A stretch of 64,000 bases of DNA from Paraburkholderia rhynchosiae (GCF_002879865.1 NZ_PNXY01000004.1:248001-312000), one strand, 5' to 3'; counted from the first letter of the stretch, positions 16,537 through 25,015 are shown. Program-made: numbers and translations. The notes: a model not told the origin generated them from the letters alone.

Positions 16537-17394
16537 TCAAACCATCGCACTGCTTCCATTACGCTTGAATCTGTCAGCAAAGAACTGCACCTGATACTGC
16601 ACCGCATTGGCCCAGTACTTCCAGGTGTGACCGCCGGGTCGCTCCGCATAATGATGCGGCACGCCGAGTTCGAGGAGCCGCGCATGCAGCATCCGGTTCG
16701 ACTGCACCAGCGAATCGTTCATGCCGCAGTCGATGGTGAGCGCGATGTGTGCGTTAGCAAAGCTGTGCGCATGCTCGACGATCGCCTCGTCATCCCAGAA
16801 GTCCGCATGCCGGGCGGGATCGCCGAACACCTGATCGATGCCCGGTTCGTCCTCGCAACCGCGTGGGTCCACTGCGCCGCTCATGCTTCCCGCCGCTCCG
16901 AATTCATCCGGCCGATCCAGTGCGATATGCAGCGCGCCGAATCCGCCCATGCTCAGGCCGGTGATCGCGCGCGCCTCTCTGGTTGGAATCGTGCGGAAGT
17001 GCATGTCGATGTAGGCAAGCACTTCGGTGCCCACGTAGGTGGCATAACGGCTGCGCGGGTCGACCGGACTATCGATGTACCAGCTCTCGTGGCCGCCGTC
17101 GGGCATCACGAGTATCACGTGATAGCGGTCGGCAAGTTTGCCGATAGACGAATTCGCGTTCCAGTCTGTGTAATCGCCGCCCGAGCCATGCAGCAGATAG
17201 ATAACCGGAAAACGATCAGCCGCCTTGCCGCGCGCGTAGCGATCGGGCAGCACCACCGTCGCGGCGAGAGACTTGTGCATTGCCGCGCTAGGAATCGTCA
17301 CGACCCTTGCCTGAAATGCCCATGCGGGAGCGGCGACAAGCAGCATCAGAACGAGCCAGCAGAGACGTGCGCAACTCATGCGTGCGTTAGTCAT
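16537..17394 (-). CDS. secreted esterase (esterase D/FrsA-like alpha/beta hydrolase)
   Basis: 285 residues from ATG 17394, which begins a clean signal peptide (WLVLMLLVAAPAWA, cleavage after AWA near residue 21). The alpha/beta hydrolase core shows the oxyanion strand PVIYLLHGSGGDYTDWN, the nucleophile elbow AITGLSMGGFGALH, and the catalytic His in PGGHTWKYW near the end. This is the putative-esterase family that includes S-formylglutathione hydrolase and mycolyltransferase-like enzymes; a secreted version probably acts on an extracellular ester. A GGGAG site is present about 11 bp upstream. It converges with the ATCase gene. Confidence 0.87.
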   Translation of the reverse strand: MTNARMSCARLCWLVLMLLVAAPAWAFQARVVTIPSAAMHKSLAATVVLPDRYARGKAADRFPVIYLLHGSGGDYTDWNANSSIGKLADRYHVILVMPDGGHESWYIDSPVDPRSRYATYVGTEVLAYIDMHFRTIPTREARAITGLSMGGFGALHIALDRPDEFGAAGSMSGAVDPRGCEDEPGIDQVFGDPARHADFWDDEAIVEHAHSFANAHIALTIDCGMNDSLVQSNRMLHARLLELGVPHHYAERPGGHTWKYWANAVQYQVQFFADRFKRNGSSAMV

Positions 17395-17578
17395 GGTGTG
17401 TCGCTCTCCCTTTCTACGTGTCCGGGGAACACAGTCGGCATACGGGCGTACGGGTATACCGGCAGCAAATTTCAGCGACGACTCTAGCAACGGCGACTTA
17501 CAGCCAAATTTCAGCGAAACCTACGATCCCCTGGTTTGATGCGTAACGCATGCGACAGAACATGCGGCCGCAGTGCAA

Positions 17579-18160
17579 CTATTTGACATGCACGCCAAAG
17601 CCCTCGCGACCCGGAGCGATGTCGTCCTTCAGCGTGAGTTCCGGAATCATGTAGTCGCCGCCGTTCTGCCGACGGAACGGTATCGGCGCTGTATTCCAGA
17701 GATTGTCGAGGCGCTCACCGAGTGCGTCGCGTACTTCCGCATATTTCGCTTCGTCCACGCGGCTCGTGCGATCGACCACGAACGGCGGCAGTACGTCGAA
17801 GCCGGGGTAGTACAGGATGCCATGCTGGATGGGGAACAACACGTCGTCGATCGGACCGTTGATGCCGCGCGGGCTGTAATGCGATTGCCATCCGCCTGTC
17901 GTGACCACCAGCATCGCGCGCTTTCCGGCGAGCATACCCTCGCCGTAACGGTCGCCCCAGCGCGCGTCCGAATGTTCTCCCACGCCGTATGCAAAGCCAT
18001 ACGCGTAGACGCGCTCCACCCATCCCTTGAGGATTGCCGGCATCGAGAACCACCAGAGCGGAAATTGCAGGATGACCGCATCGGCCCACTTGAGCTTTTC
18101 CTGCTCGGCTGCGATGTCCGCGCTCTGCAGTCCATTCTTGAACGCATGCTTCGACAAGAT
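17579..18160 (-). pseudogene. NAD(P)H:quinone oxidoreductase family flavoprotein, 5' end deleted
   Basis: The surviving 190 residues match the C-terminal three quarters of the NQO1/MdaB-type family: ADAVILQFPLWWFSMPAILK, GWVERVYAYGFAYGVGEHSD and TTGGWQSHYSPRGINGPIDD are diagnostic FAD- and substrate-site blocks. The first about 75 residues, including the beta1 strand and the FAD phosphate loop (VYAHPEPxS), are absent, and no start codon with a ribosome binding site exists. The break lies about 20 bp from the broken 5' end of a divergent LysR gene, so one deletion probably removed both starts. Confidence 0.8.
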
Positions 18161-18180
18161 GGAGCACGTAATCGTGTCGC

Positions 18181-18471
18181 CGGACGGGCGGCGGCTTTGC
18201 GGGCGCGACCGACGAAGCCCTTGCTAAATCCGGCCTCGCGCGCAGAGTCGTGCTGTCTGTCCCGCACTTTCTGTTCATGATCTCCGCGCTCGCGAGCACC
18301 GACCTCGTGGCGATGGTGCCCGCGCGGTTGGTGCGCAACAACGCCGCGCTGTGCGTGGTCGAGCCGCCCGTCGAGGTGCCGGGCTATGAAATGGCGATGC
18401 TATGGCATGAGCGCTCGCATCGCGATCCGGCGCATCAGTGGTTGCGCGCGCATGTTGCGGATTCGGTGTGA
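18181..18471 (+). pseudogene. LysR-family regulator, C-terminal remnant
   Basis: An open frame preceded by a stop at 18169 reads GGFAGATDEALAKSGLARRV, VLSVPHFLFMISALASTDLV, AMVPARLV and the usual LysR ending (MLWHERSHRDPAHQWLRAHV). This is the last third of the effector domain. HTH, linker and first effector half are missing. It faces away from the truncated quinone reductase; LysR genes of this subfamily commonly sit divergent from such reductases. Confidence 0.8.
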
Positions 18472-18487
18472 GCCGCGCCGTGCCGTT

Positions 18488-19363
18488 TCAACCGTTGTCG
18501 CGACCGATCGCATCGAGCTTCGCGAGAAGCTCGCCGGTCAGGTTCAGGTGTGTGGCTTGCAGGTTCTCGCGCAAATGCCTGGTGGACGACGTGCCCGGGA
18601 TCAGCAGAATGTTGGGCGCGCGCTGTAGCAGCCACGCGAGCGCGACTTGCATCGGCGTGGCGCCTATCGTTCGTGCGATGTCCGTCAGCGCCGACGACTG
18701 AATCGGCGTAAAGCCGCCCAGCGGAAAGAACGGCACATAAGCGATGCCCTTGCCCGCCAGTTCGTCGATCAGCACGTCGTCGGCGCGGTGCACGAGGTTG
18801 TAGTGATTCTGAACGCAGACAATCTTCGCGATGCGCTGTGCCTCGTCAACCTGCCTCGACGTCGCGTTGCTCAGGCCGATGTGGCGAATCAATCCGCGCT
18901 GCTGAAGCTCGGCAAGTGCCGCCACCTGCTTTTCGATCGATCCTTCGCTCGGCGCGTGTACGTCGCCCATGATGCGCATGTTGACCACTTCCAGCGCGTC
19001 GAGACCAAGGTTGCGCAGATTGTCGTGCACGCCGCGCTCGAGGTCCTCCGGTTCCTGCGCCGGCAGCCATGCGCCGTCGCTGCCGCGCACCGCGCCGACC
19101 TTGGTGACGATCACGAGATCGTCTGGATAAGGATGCAGCGCTTCGCGAATCAACTGGTTGGTGATATGCGGCCCGTAGAAATCGCTCGTATCGATGTGAT
19201 TGACGCCGGCGGCCACCGCCTCGCGCAGCACTGCAATGGCGGCGTCGCGATCTTTTGGCGGGCCGAATACGCCTGGTCCGGCGAGCTGCATCGCGCCGTA
19301 GCCCATGCGCCGCACAGGGCGGCCGGCGAACGCGAAAGTGTCCGTGGTGTCGGAATTCGGCAT
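18488..19363 (-). CDS. aldo/keto reductase family oxidoreductase
   Basis: 291 residues from ATG 19363, behind AAGGAG. An NADPH-dependent TIM barrel with the AKR blocks GVNHIDTSDFYGPHITNQLI (Asp and Tyr of the tetrad), VIVTKVG (Lys), and the nucleotide-site LIPGTSSTRHLRENL. The usual catalytic His position (LxLHxPD) here reads VVNMRIMGD, i.e. His is replaced, as in some subgroups acting on less bulky ketones. Divergent from a LysR regulator 146 bp away, its likely controller. A four-copy 10-bp repeat lies just before its ribosome binding site. Confidence 0.9.
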   Translation of the reverse strand: MPNSDTTDTFAFAGRPVRRMGYGAMQLAGPGVFGPPKDRDAAIAVLREAVAAGVNHIDTSDFYGPHITNQLIREALHPYPDDLVIVTKVGAVRGSDGAWLPAQEPEDLERGVHDNLRNLGLDALEVVNMRIMGDVHAPSEGSIEKQVAALAELQQRGLIRHIGLSNATSRQVDEAQRIAKIVCVQNHYNLVHRADDVLIDELAGKGIAYVPFFPLGGFTPIQSSALTDIARTIGATPMQVALAWLLQRAPNILLIPGTSSTRHLRENLQATHLNLTGELLAKLDAIGRDNG

Positions 19364-19383
19364 GGCTGCTCTCCTTCGTGAGT

Positions 19384-19423
19384 GGTTGAGCCTGGTTGAG
19401 CCTGGTTGAGCCTGGTTGAGCCT
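19384..19423. repeat. four exact tandem copies of a 10-bp unit in the AKR/LysR intergenic region
   Basis: GGTTGAGCCT is repeated four times exactly, then GG. On the minus strand it falls within the 5' untranslated region of the aldo/keto reductase, about 20 bp before its start. Such repeats change copy number by slippage and could alter the promoter or leader length. Confidence 0.85.
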
Positions 19424-19509
19424 GGATGGAACCGCAGTATGGCCGGGATTGCACCGTTTAATAAGGCGGGCTAACGTGCACAGGTTGTTCAAATTCTTGC
19501 ACAGTCGCC

Positions 19510-20406
19510 ATGGAATTAAATGACCTCACCGCCTTCGTTTCAGTGGCACGCGCAGGCGGCTTTCGCGACGCGGCGCGCAGCAGCGGCGTCTCCGCGTCCA
19601 GTCTCAGTATCGCCGTGCGCCGCCTCGAAACGAAGCTCGGTCTACGCCTGCTGAACCGCACTACGCGCAGCGTCGCGCCAACCGAGGCGGGCCTGCGTCT
19701 GCTCGAGAAACTGACGCCGCTCTTCAGCGAGATGGAAGCCGCGCTCGACGTGCTCAACGTGTTCCGCGACAAACCGAGCGGCACGCTAAAGCTCAACGTG
19801 CCGTCGAGCGCCGCGCGCATCGTGCTGCCCGGCGTCATCGCGCCGTTTTTAAAAGCCTATCCTGACATACGCGTGGAAGTGCTCGTGGAAGACGGCTTTG
19901 TCGACGTACTTTCGATCGGCTGCGACGCGGGCATCCGTTACGACGAGCGGCTCGAACAGGACATGATCGCCGTGCCGATTGGCCCACGGGTGCAACGCTT
20001 TGCGACGGCTGCTGCGCCGGATTATCTCGACATCCACGGACGGCCGCAGCATCCGCGCGAACTGCTTTCGCATGCGTGCCTGCGCGGCCAGTTTGCCGGC
20101 GGCGCCACGCCGACCTGGTACTTCGAGCGCGACGGCGAAGTCGTGCAACTGAATCCGTCGGGCCCGCTGCTCGTGCGGCCCGGCGCGGCGATCGACCTTG
20201 CGGTCAGCGCCGCGGTCGCAGGCGTCGGCGTCATTCATCTGTTCGAAGACATGCTTCGCGCGCATCTGGACAGCGGCGCATTGCAGCCGATTCTCGAACC
20301 ATGGTGGCAATGCTTTTCAGGGCCGTTTCTTTACTATCCGGGGCGCCGTCATTTGCCCGCGCCGCTGCGCGCGTTCGTCGATTTTCTAAGGGACCGGAAT
20401 GGATGA
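19510..20406 (+). CDS. LysR-family transcriptional regulator
   Basis: 298 residues, full length. N-terminal HTH (LTAFVSVARAGGFRDAARSS, then LSIAVRRLETKLGLRLLNRT) in the CrgA/DmlR-like subgroup, followed by an effector domain (GTLKLNVPSSAARIVLPGVI, then GVGVIHLFEDML). The start fits the family N-terminus MELNDLTAF. It is divergent from the aldo/keto reductase, the normal LysR-target layout, and 105 bp from the next plus-strand gene. Confidence 0.92.
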   Translation: MELNDLTAFVSVARAGGFRDAARSSGVSASSLSIAVRRLETKLGLRLLNRTTRSVAPTEAGLRLLEKLTPLFSEMEAALDVLNVFRDKPSGTLKLNVPSSAARIVLPGVIAPFLKAYPDIRVEVLVEDGFVDVLSIGCDAGIRYDERLEQDMIAVPIGPRVQRFATAAAPDYLDIHGRPQHPRELLSHACLRGQFAGGATPTWYFERDGEVVQLNPSGPLLVRPGAAIDLAVSAAVAGVGVIHLFEDMLRAHLDSGALQPILEPWWQCFSGPFLYYPGRRHLPAPLRAFVDFLRDRNG

Positions 20407-20511
20407 ATCGGCCGCCCCGCGATTTCGGCGCTATGTCGTCAATTTACGGTGATAATGGGCTGCGCCATCACAGCGCATGCATATTCTTAAAACTTCATCC
20501 ACCGCACGATC

Positions 20512-21729
20512 ATGACTGACACACGCGTTAGCCCGCTGCGCAATTTTGCCGACTTCGTTCGCGCCGGGCGTGTCCGGTTTACCGAGCAATGGATGAACGC
20601 CGTTTTCGGCGATGCCGACCTGGTCGAAGCCGACAAGCTCACGTATCAGCAACTCGCCGATCATTTGCCGGAGATTCTCGAGGGCTTGTGCACGGCGCTC
20701 GATATCGAAGATCTCGAACGAGTCGAACCGGTGATCGAACGCGACGCACGAAGGCACGGCATGGTGCGTTGGCGCCAGGGCTATCGGATCGAAGAGCTGG
20801 TGCGCGAACTCGATCTGTTCCACCAGGTTCTTGCCGATGCGCTCGATGAATACGCCGCGTGCGACAACGCATTCACGCGCCGCCACGAAAGCCGCGCGCG
20901 CCGCATGATTGCGGAAACGGTCAGCATGGTGACGCTCACGTCGATCAAGGAAGTGGTCAGCGAACGCGACCGCAAGATCGACGAATACACCGGCCGGCTC
21001 GAGCGCGCCAATCATGAATTGACGCTGAAGCAGCGGCTCGTCAGCGAACTGTATGAGTCGCGCATGCATATCACGCGCAGCGTCGTTCACGATTTGCGTA
21101 ATTTTCTGAACGCGTTTTCGATGGCGCTGCAACTGATTGCTCGCGTGCCCGCGAAGGCCGACACCGCGTTGGCGCTCGCGAACCGGCAGGCCGCGGACAT
21201 GAAGGCGCTGGTCGAGCAAATGGTGGAGTACTCGGTGATACTCGGCGACGGCACGCCGCTGACGCTCGAGCAGGTGGACCTGCGCGAGCTTTACGATGAA
21301 CTCGTCGCGTCATCGCGGCCTTCCATCGAGGCGAAGGGGCTGACGCTGCGCGCGGCGTTCGACGCAGCGCTGCCCGCGGTGACGTCGAACCGTCTCAAGC
21401 TCAAACAGATCGCTGTCAATCTGCTCTCGAACGCAATCAAGTACACGAAGTCCGGGCAAGTCGAACTGGGCTTCTCGATGGCAGGTCCGGAACATTGGTC
21501 GATTCGCGTGTCGGATACCGGCGTGGGCATTGCGCCCGCCGACGCCGACCGCGTGTTCGACGAGTTCGAGCGTGCCGCCGGAGAGGATATTCCGGGCACC
21601 GGCCTCGGTCTCGCAATCGTCAAGGAACTGTGCCGGGTGCTCGACGGGCACATTGATTTTTCCTCGCGCGAGGGCGTGGGCACGACGTTCACGATCCGTT
21701 TCCCGCTGACGCTGACGCAACCGCAGTAA
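20512..21729 (+). CDS. soluble sensor histidine kinase with RsbRD-type N-terminal domain
   Basis: 405 residues with no membrane helix. Residues about 15-145 resemble the RsbRD N-terminal domain, followed by a coiled coil (about 148-182), a HisKA dimerisation helix with His193 in SVVHDLRNFLNAF, and a HATPase_c domain with N box (AVNLLSNAIKYTK), G1 (SDTGVGIAP) and G2 (GTGLGLAIVKELCRVLDGH). It should autophosphorylate in response to a cytoplasmic signal. No response regulator is adjacent, so its partner is elsewhere: an orphan kinase. Confidence 0.9.
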   Translation: MTDTRVSPLRNFADFVRAGRVRFTEQWMNAVFGDADLVEADKLTYQQLADHLPEILEGLCTALDIEDLERVEPVIERDARRHGMVRWRQGYRIEELVRELDLFHQVLADALDEYAACDNAFTRRHESRARRMIAETVSMVTLTSIKEVVSERDRKIDEYTGRLERANHELTLKQRLVSELYESRMHITRSVVHDLRNFLNAFSMALQLIARVPAKADTALALANRQAADMKALVEQMVEYSVILGDGTPLTLEQVDLRELYDELVASSRPSIEAKGLTLRAAFDAALPAVTSNRLKLKQIAVNLLSNAIKYTKSGQVELGFSMAGPEHWSIRVSDTGVGIAPADADRVFDEFERAAGEDIPGTGLGLAIVKELCRVLDGHIDFSSREGVGTTFTIRFPLTLTQPQ

Positions 21730-21760
21730 CGGTGGACCGCGCCGCGGTTGCGGCCCTCCG

Positions 21761-22210
21761 CTAATGTGTCTCTTCGCTGATGCTCATGCGCGGGCACGCG
21801 TTCATTGATCCGCCCGCGCCGCTCAATCCACGCATCACGACTTCCGACGATGTGCCGTCGCGTCGCGCCAATTCCGCGAGATCGAGCAAGGCGGCGTAGC
21901 GTGCCGGGCAGTTCGTCGACGGCACGATCGCACGAAGCTCGCGTGGTACGTCGGCGTTCGCCATGAACTTGTGCGCGGCGATCACCAATGCCGTCGCCAC
22001 AATAATCGTCGCCCACCTACCCGCCCTCCGAGCCGTCCGTGTTTCCGATGCGTGCAGCGGCCGTCGATGCGGGATGGCGAGACGCTGCGGGTCCGCCGTG
22101 GCCCGGCGAAGTTGCATCGCTCGTGCGCGGCTGAAACAACTGAAACAACTGAAACAACTGAGGCGGCTGAGGCGACCAGGACGCTGTCTGAATGGCATGG
22201 CTTCGCTCAT
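21761..22210 (-). CDS. hypothetical one-helix membrane protein coupled to the repeat protein
   Basis: 149 residues from ATG 22210, which overlaps the stop of the upstream gene (TGATG), so translation is coupled. Features: a basic N-terminus, a Ser-Cys-Phe triplet repeated three times (encoded by an exact 9-bp repeat at 22132-22158), one membrane helix (WATIIVATALVIAAHKFM) near 75-92, and a polar C-terminus (GAGGSMNACPRMSISEETH). I know no family. The coupling suggests it works with the secreted repeat protein, perhaps in its export or anchoring. Confidence 0.6.
   Translation of the reverse strand: MSEAMPFRQRPGRLSRLSCFSCFSCFSRARAMQLRRATADPQRLAIPHRRPLHASETRTARRAGRWATIIVATALVIAAHKFMANADVPRELRAIVPSTNCPARYAALLDLAELARRDGTSSEVVMRGLSGAGGSMNACPRMSISEETH
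22132..22158. repeat. three exact copies of a 9-bp unit (codes SCF three times)
   Basis: TGAAACAAC repeated three times; in the minus-strand gene this gives (Ser-Cys-Phe)x3. An in-frame slippage tract inside a coding region. Confidence 0.8.
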
Positions 22211-23256
22211 CAGGACCAGTGCGCCGGCACGTACAGATTGCCGATCCAATGGGCCGGCACCCAGACCGCCGGGCGCGGCGCCGGCGCAATGTAGACCCGG
22301 CGCGGCGCGACATAGACGACTGGCGGCGGGGCATAGACGACGGGCGGCGCCACATAAACGACCGGCTTCGGCGTGATCACGACAGGCGGCGCGACTACAA
22401 CCGGCGGCGGGGGCGTCGGTACATAGACCACCGGCTTCGGCGTCACGACGACAGCCGGCGGGGGCGGTGCCACATAGACGACCGGCTTCGGTGCGATCAC
22501 AACCGGCGGCGCATAAACGACCGGCTTCGATGCAACCACTACAGTCGTGCCGCCCGTCGCGACCACGCCAGTCGTCACCACTGTTCCGCTCGACGTCACC
22601 GTATTGCCGTGCGTGCCCGTCGCGCTCGTCGAGGTCGTTACGACACCCGGCGCCACACGCGTCGCGGTTCCAGCGTGCGTGACGGTGCCGCCATCCGAAC
22701 CGGTCACGGTACCCGAACGCGAGCATGAAGCCCCGGCGCAATCCGTCGATGCAGAATGATTGACCGTGTTGCCGTTCGAACCCGTCACCGATCCCGACGA
22801 CGAGTACTGCCCTGCGCCCGTCTTCGTGACATCGCCGGATGTGGCGGCCGTTTTACCGTCCGGTCCTGTAAGCGTGCCCGCATGCGAGCAAGTGCCGCCG
22901 GCGCAATTGGTGTCGCCTGAGTGCTGCACCGAATTCCCGTAGCGGCCGGTCGCGGTGCCCGAGTTCGAAAACTGGCCGGGCGCATTGCGAGTGACCGTGC
23001 CGGTGTTGGTTGCAGCCCCGCCATAAGGTCCGACGACGCCACCCGCATGCGAGCAGCTGCCGCCGCCGCACGAGCCGTAATGCCCTTCGTTATAGACGCC
23101 CCGCGACGTGTATGCGGTGCCGTGCTGCGACCACGCGAATGCCGACGCGCTGCCGAATGCAAGCATTGCGGCGGTCGCAGTCAGCGCAAGTTTGCGAAAT
23201 GCGCCGCGAGCGGAAGAAGACGTCGTGGCCGGGACTGCGAATGATTGGGTGTTCAC
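22210..23256 (-). CDS. secreted low-complexity repeat protein, Gly/Ser/Thr-rich then Pro/Val/Tyr-rich
   Basis: 348 residues with a signal peptide (LALTATAAMLAFGSASAFA, cut before WSQHG). Residues about 45-230 are imperfect repeats alternating a Cys-X5-Cys-type block (GGGSCSHAGG, CAGGTCSHAGTLTGPDGK, CAGASCSRSGTVTGSDGG) with Gly/Thr/Ser stretches. About 245-325 are a Pro-Val-rich tract where PKPVVYV or close variants recur. It ends with a duplicated W-containing tail (WVPAHWIGNLYVPAHWS). The product is probably periplasmic or outer-membrane and possibly surface exposed. Similar secreted proteins exist in Burkholderia, but function is unknown to me. Confidence 0.75.
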   Translation of the reverse strand: MNTQSFAVPATTSSSARGAFRKLALTATAAMLAFGSASAFAWSQHGTAYTSRGVYNEGHYGSCGGGSCSHAGGVVGPYGGAATNTGTVTRNAPGQFSNSGTATGRYGNSVQHSGDTNCAGGTCSHAGTLTGPDGKTAATSGDVTKTGAGQYSSSGSVTGSNGNTVNHSASTDCAGASCSRSGTVTGSDGGTVTHAGTATRVAPGVVTTSTSATGTHGNTVTSSGTVVTTGVVATGGTTVVVASKPVVYAPPVVIAPKPVVYVAPPPPAVVVTPKPVVYVPTPPPPVVVAPPVVITPKPVVYVAPPVVYAPPPVVYVAPRRVYIAPAPRPAVWVPAHWIGNLYVPAHWS

Positions 23257-23565
23257 GGTATGTCCTTCGTGGATTCAGGCCACTTCGTGCGACTGCTGCG
23301 CTGCGTGGCGATGAACGGACTATAGAAGGACTCGCCGTAACAATCAGCAGCGCAGATATGTCATGCCGTTTCACCGCGAACGAGGCATGCTGGACGAGGC
23401 TTTGCGCGCGTTTTTCCAGCGCCGTGACATACTCCGACATAGTTTGTTGCAGGTGAATTGCCGCGTTGTATCGCTGCCTGGGCCGGGCATGGCGCCGCCG
23501 CATGTCGCTGAAAAAGCCAGCCGATTTTGATTGACAAGGCATGCGGCAAAACGGCACACTCATTC

Positions 23566-23717
23566 GCATGTTGACGCACACCTCCATCGCCGTAGCGATT
23601 AATCATCCGAAGCGAGCCATCATCGGCTGGCCTTTGGGAGCATGTGCGCGTTAGCAGTCTGAATCTGCAAAACAAGACCCCAAGGCCCCGCCGGTAACGG
23701 ACGGGGCCTTTTGTTTT
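23566..23717 (+). ncRNA. candidate small RNA or terminated leader of the DUF2917 gene
   Basis: A transcript starting just after the TTGACA/CACACT promoter and ending at the strong terminator would be about 150 nt and would contain no convincing ORF. It ends 40 bp before the DUF2917 start, so it could be a free sRNA or an attenuated 5' leader. The promoter -10 is weak; the terminator is the main evidence. Confidence 0.35.
23682..23717 (+). terminator. strong intrinsic terminator
   Basis: Perfect 9-bp stem (AAGGCCCCG / CGGGGCCTT) with an 11-nt loop, directly followed by TTGTTTT. It is oriented plus, but the nearest plus-strand CDS upstream ends at 21729 and minus-strand genes intervene. Confidence 0.85.
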
Positions 23718-23757
23718 ATGGGCGCCTCCGTGAGCCGGCTCGATAACGGAGAGCAAG

Positions 23758-24132
23758 ATGGATCAGGCAAGCCCGCAGTGCATGGACGATGCACAGCTTT
23801 TTGCGCATCAGCAGGAGCGTCTGCCCAAGGTGGTGGTGCATTTCCCGGTCACGCCAGGCGCGACGCTGACATGGCGTGTGGAGGCGGACAGTACGCTCGA
23901 CGTGAAGGGCGCGCGCCTTTGGCTGACGCGCATCTGTTCGCCTTACGATCACTGGATCGCGCCGGGCCAGACATTCCAGCTGCAACGTGGCGAACGCATA
24001 TGGGTCAGCGCGGACGGTGACCGCGCAGCGCAAGTGTCGCTGACCTATGCGTTGCCCGCGAAGGGCGGCATCTTCAAGCGCTGGCTGACGCGACTCGCGT
24101 GTTTGAGCCTGGGACCGCCGACGCCGCGTTGA
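23758..24132 (+). CDS. DUF2917 domain-containing protein
   Basis: 124 residues. The core (about 22-105) follows the DUF2917 pattern: a beta-rich stretch with TLTWRVEADSTLDVKGARLW, then PYDHWIAPGQTFQLQRGERI, then WVSADGDRAAQVSL. Proteins of this family are common in beta-proteobacteria, cupin-like in outline, with no settled role. The C-terminus ends in a Pro-rich tail. GGAG lies just upstream of the start. Confidence 0.75.
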   Translation: MDQASPQCMDDAQLFAHQQERLPKVVVHFPVTPGATLTWRVEADSTLDVKGARLWLTRICSPYDHWIAPGQTFQLQRGERIWVSADGDRAAQVSLTYALPAKGGIFKRWLTRLACLSLGPPTPR

Positions 24133-24187
24133 CATGCTTCGCGCATCTCTCGCGCAAATCAGTGGCATGCCAGGAGTGAAGGCGTGG

Positions 24188-24226
24188 AAAAAGCAACGGC
24201 GCGATGGCCCGCAAGGCCATCGCGCC
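24188..24226 (-). terminator. intrinsic terminator of the 24243-24839 gene
   Basis: A perfect 12-bp stem (GGCGCGATGGCC / GGCCATCGCGCC, 5-nt loop) 17 bp after the stop, followed on the minus strand by GTTGC and five T. It may also end plus-strand readthrough from DUF2917. Confidence 0.7.
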
Positions 24227-24242
24227 GCGCAAAACATACGCG

Positions 24243-24839
24243 TTATTGAGCCGTGTCTTGCGCCGCATCTTGCGGCGTAATCTGCACAGCCGCGGCCGAG
24301 ACGAACACCGCATGGACTGTGTCTCCTACCTTGACGCCCGTGAGATCAACCTGCGGACCGGCTTCGAGCGTTTGCGTCTGATACGCGCCGCGCAACGTGA
24401 CGAGGCGCCGCTTGCGGTCGATCTTCTGCACGGTCGCGAGCACTTCGATCTGGCGCGCCGATTCGAAGCCGCCCGATGCAGGCGCGTAGACCTGCGTATC
24501 GACACGTTCGCGAATGCCCTTTTCTTTGCCCGTAACGCGCTCGGCCTTCACGAGCAGTGCGTTCTTGTACAGCGCGTCCACACGATCGCCCACTTTCAGA
24601 TTGTCGAAACCGGCGACCTGCTGCCCCACGAGCACGATCACCACATTGCCGCTCGGTCCCTTCAGCGTGAGCGTGCGGCTGCCTGGATCGATTCCGACAA
24701 TTGTGGCCTTTATATGCACCGGCCGTACCGCGCTGACGACACCTTGCGCGGCGCTCGCCATTGCGTCTTGCGCCCATGCCGGTTGAGCCGCGGCGAGCAC
24801 GGCTGCCACCAGCGCTGCACCAATCGTCGCTGCCTTCAT
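24243..24839 (-). CDS. periplasmic hypothetical protein (198 residues)
   Basis: Signal peptide at 1-23 (MKAATIGAALVAAVLAAAQP, then AWA before QDAM). The mature chain has two similar beta-rich segments: ATIVGIDPGSRTLTLKGPSG near 45-64 and ATVQKIDRKRRLVTLRGAYQ near 135-154, each followed by a VGD motif (LKVGDRVDALY, VKVGDTVHAVF). This looks like a duplicated small beta-barrel of the kind seen in DUF5666-like secreted proteins. No enzyme motif. It has its own terminator and stands alone. Confidence 0.7.
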   Translation of the reverse strand: MKAATIGAALVAAVLAAAQPAWAQDAMASAAQGVVSAVRPVHIKATIVGIDPGSRTLTLKGPSGNVVIVLVGQQVAGFDNLKVGDRVDALYKNALLVKAERVTGKEKGIRERVDTQVYAPASGGFESARQIEVLATVQKIDRKRRLVTLRGAYQTQTLEAGPQVDLTGVKVGDTVHAVFVSAAAVQITPQDAAQDTAQ

Positions 24840-25015
24840 TTACGCTCTCCTTGAGAAATTGCCTCATGCGATTAGTGCCCATTTCGCATCGCGTTGAATG
24901 CCCATATATTCAGGATGCCTGACTAAAGGCACAGCGTAACGATTGTATATGTCTTATAGAACGCTTCAATTGCCCAAATGGCCGCATCCAATGCCTTTAG
25001 CTGGAATACCGGCAC

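Larger units (their letters stand above)
23257..23757. other. intergenic region holding an sRNA or leader candidate
   Basis: 500 bp without a coding gene. The plus-strand half carries a TTGACA (23531-23536), a weak CACACT at a plausible -10 distance, and a strong terminator at 23682-23717. No plus-strand gene precedes the terminator for nearly 2 kb. Confidence 0.5.

Noticed and set aside
22131..22160. The (SCF)x3 tract considered as a CRISPR-like or IS-end repeat
   Set aside because: Only three adjoining 9-bp units without spacers and inside an open frame; a simple slippage repeat.
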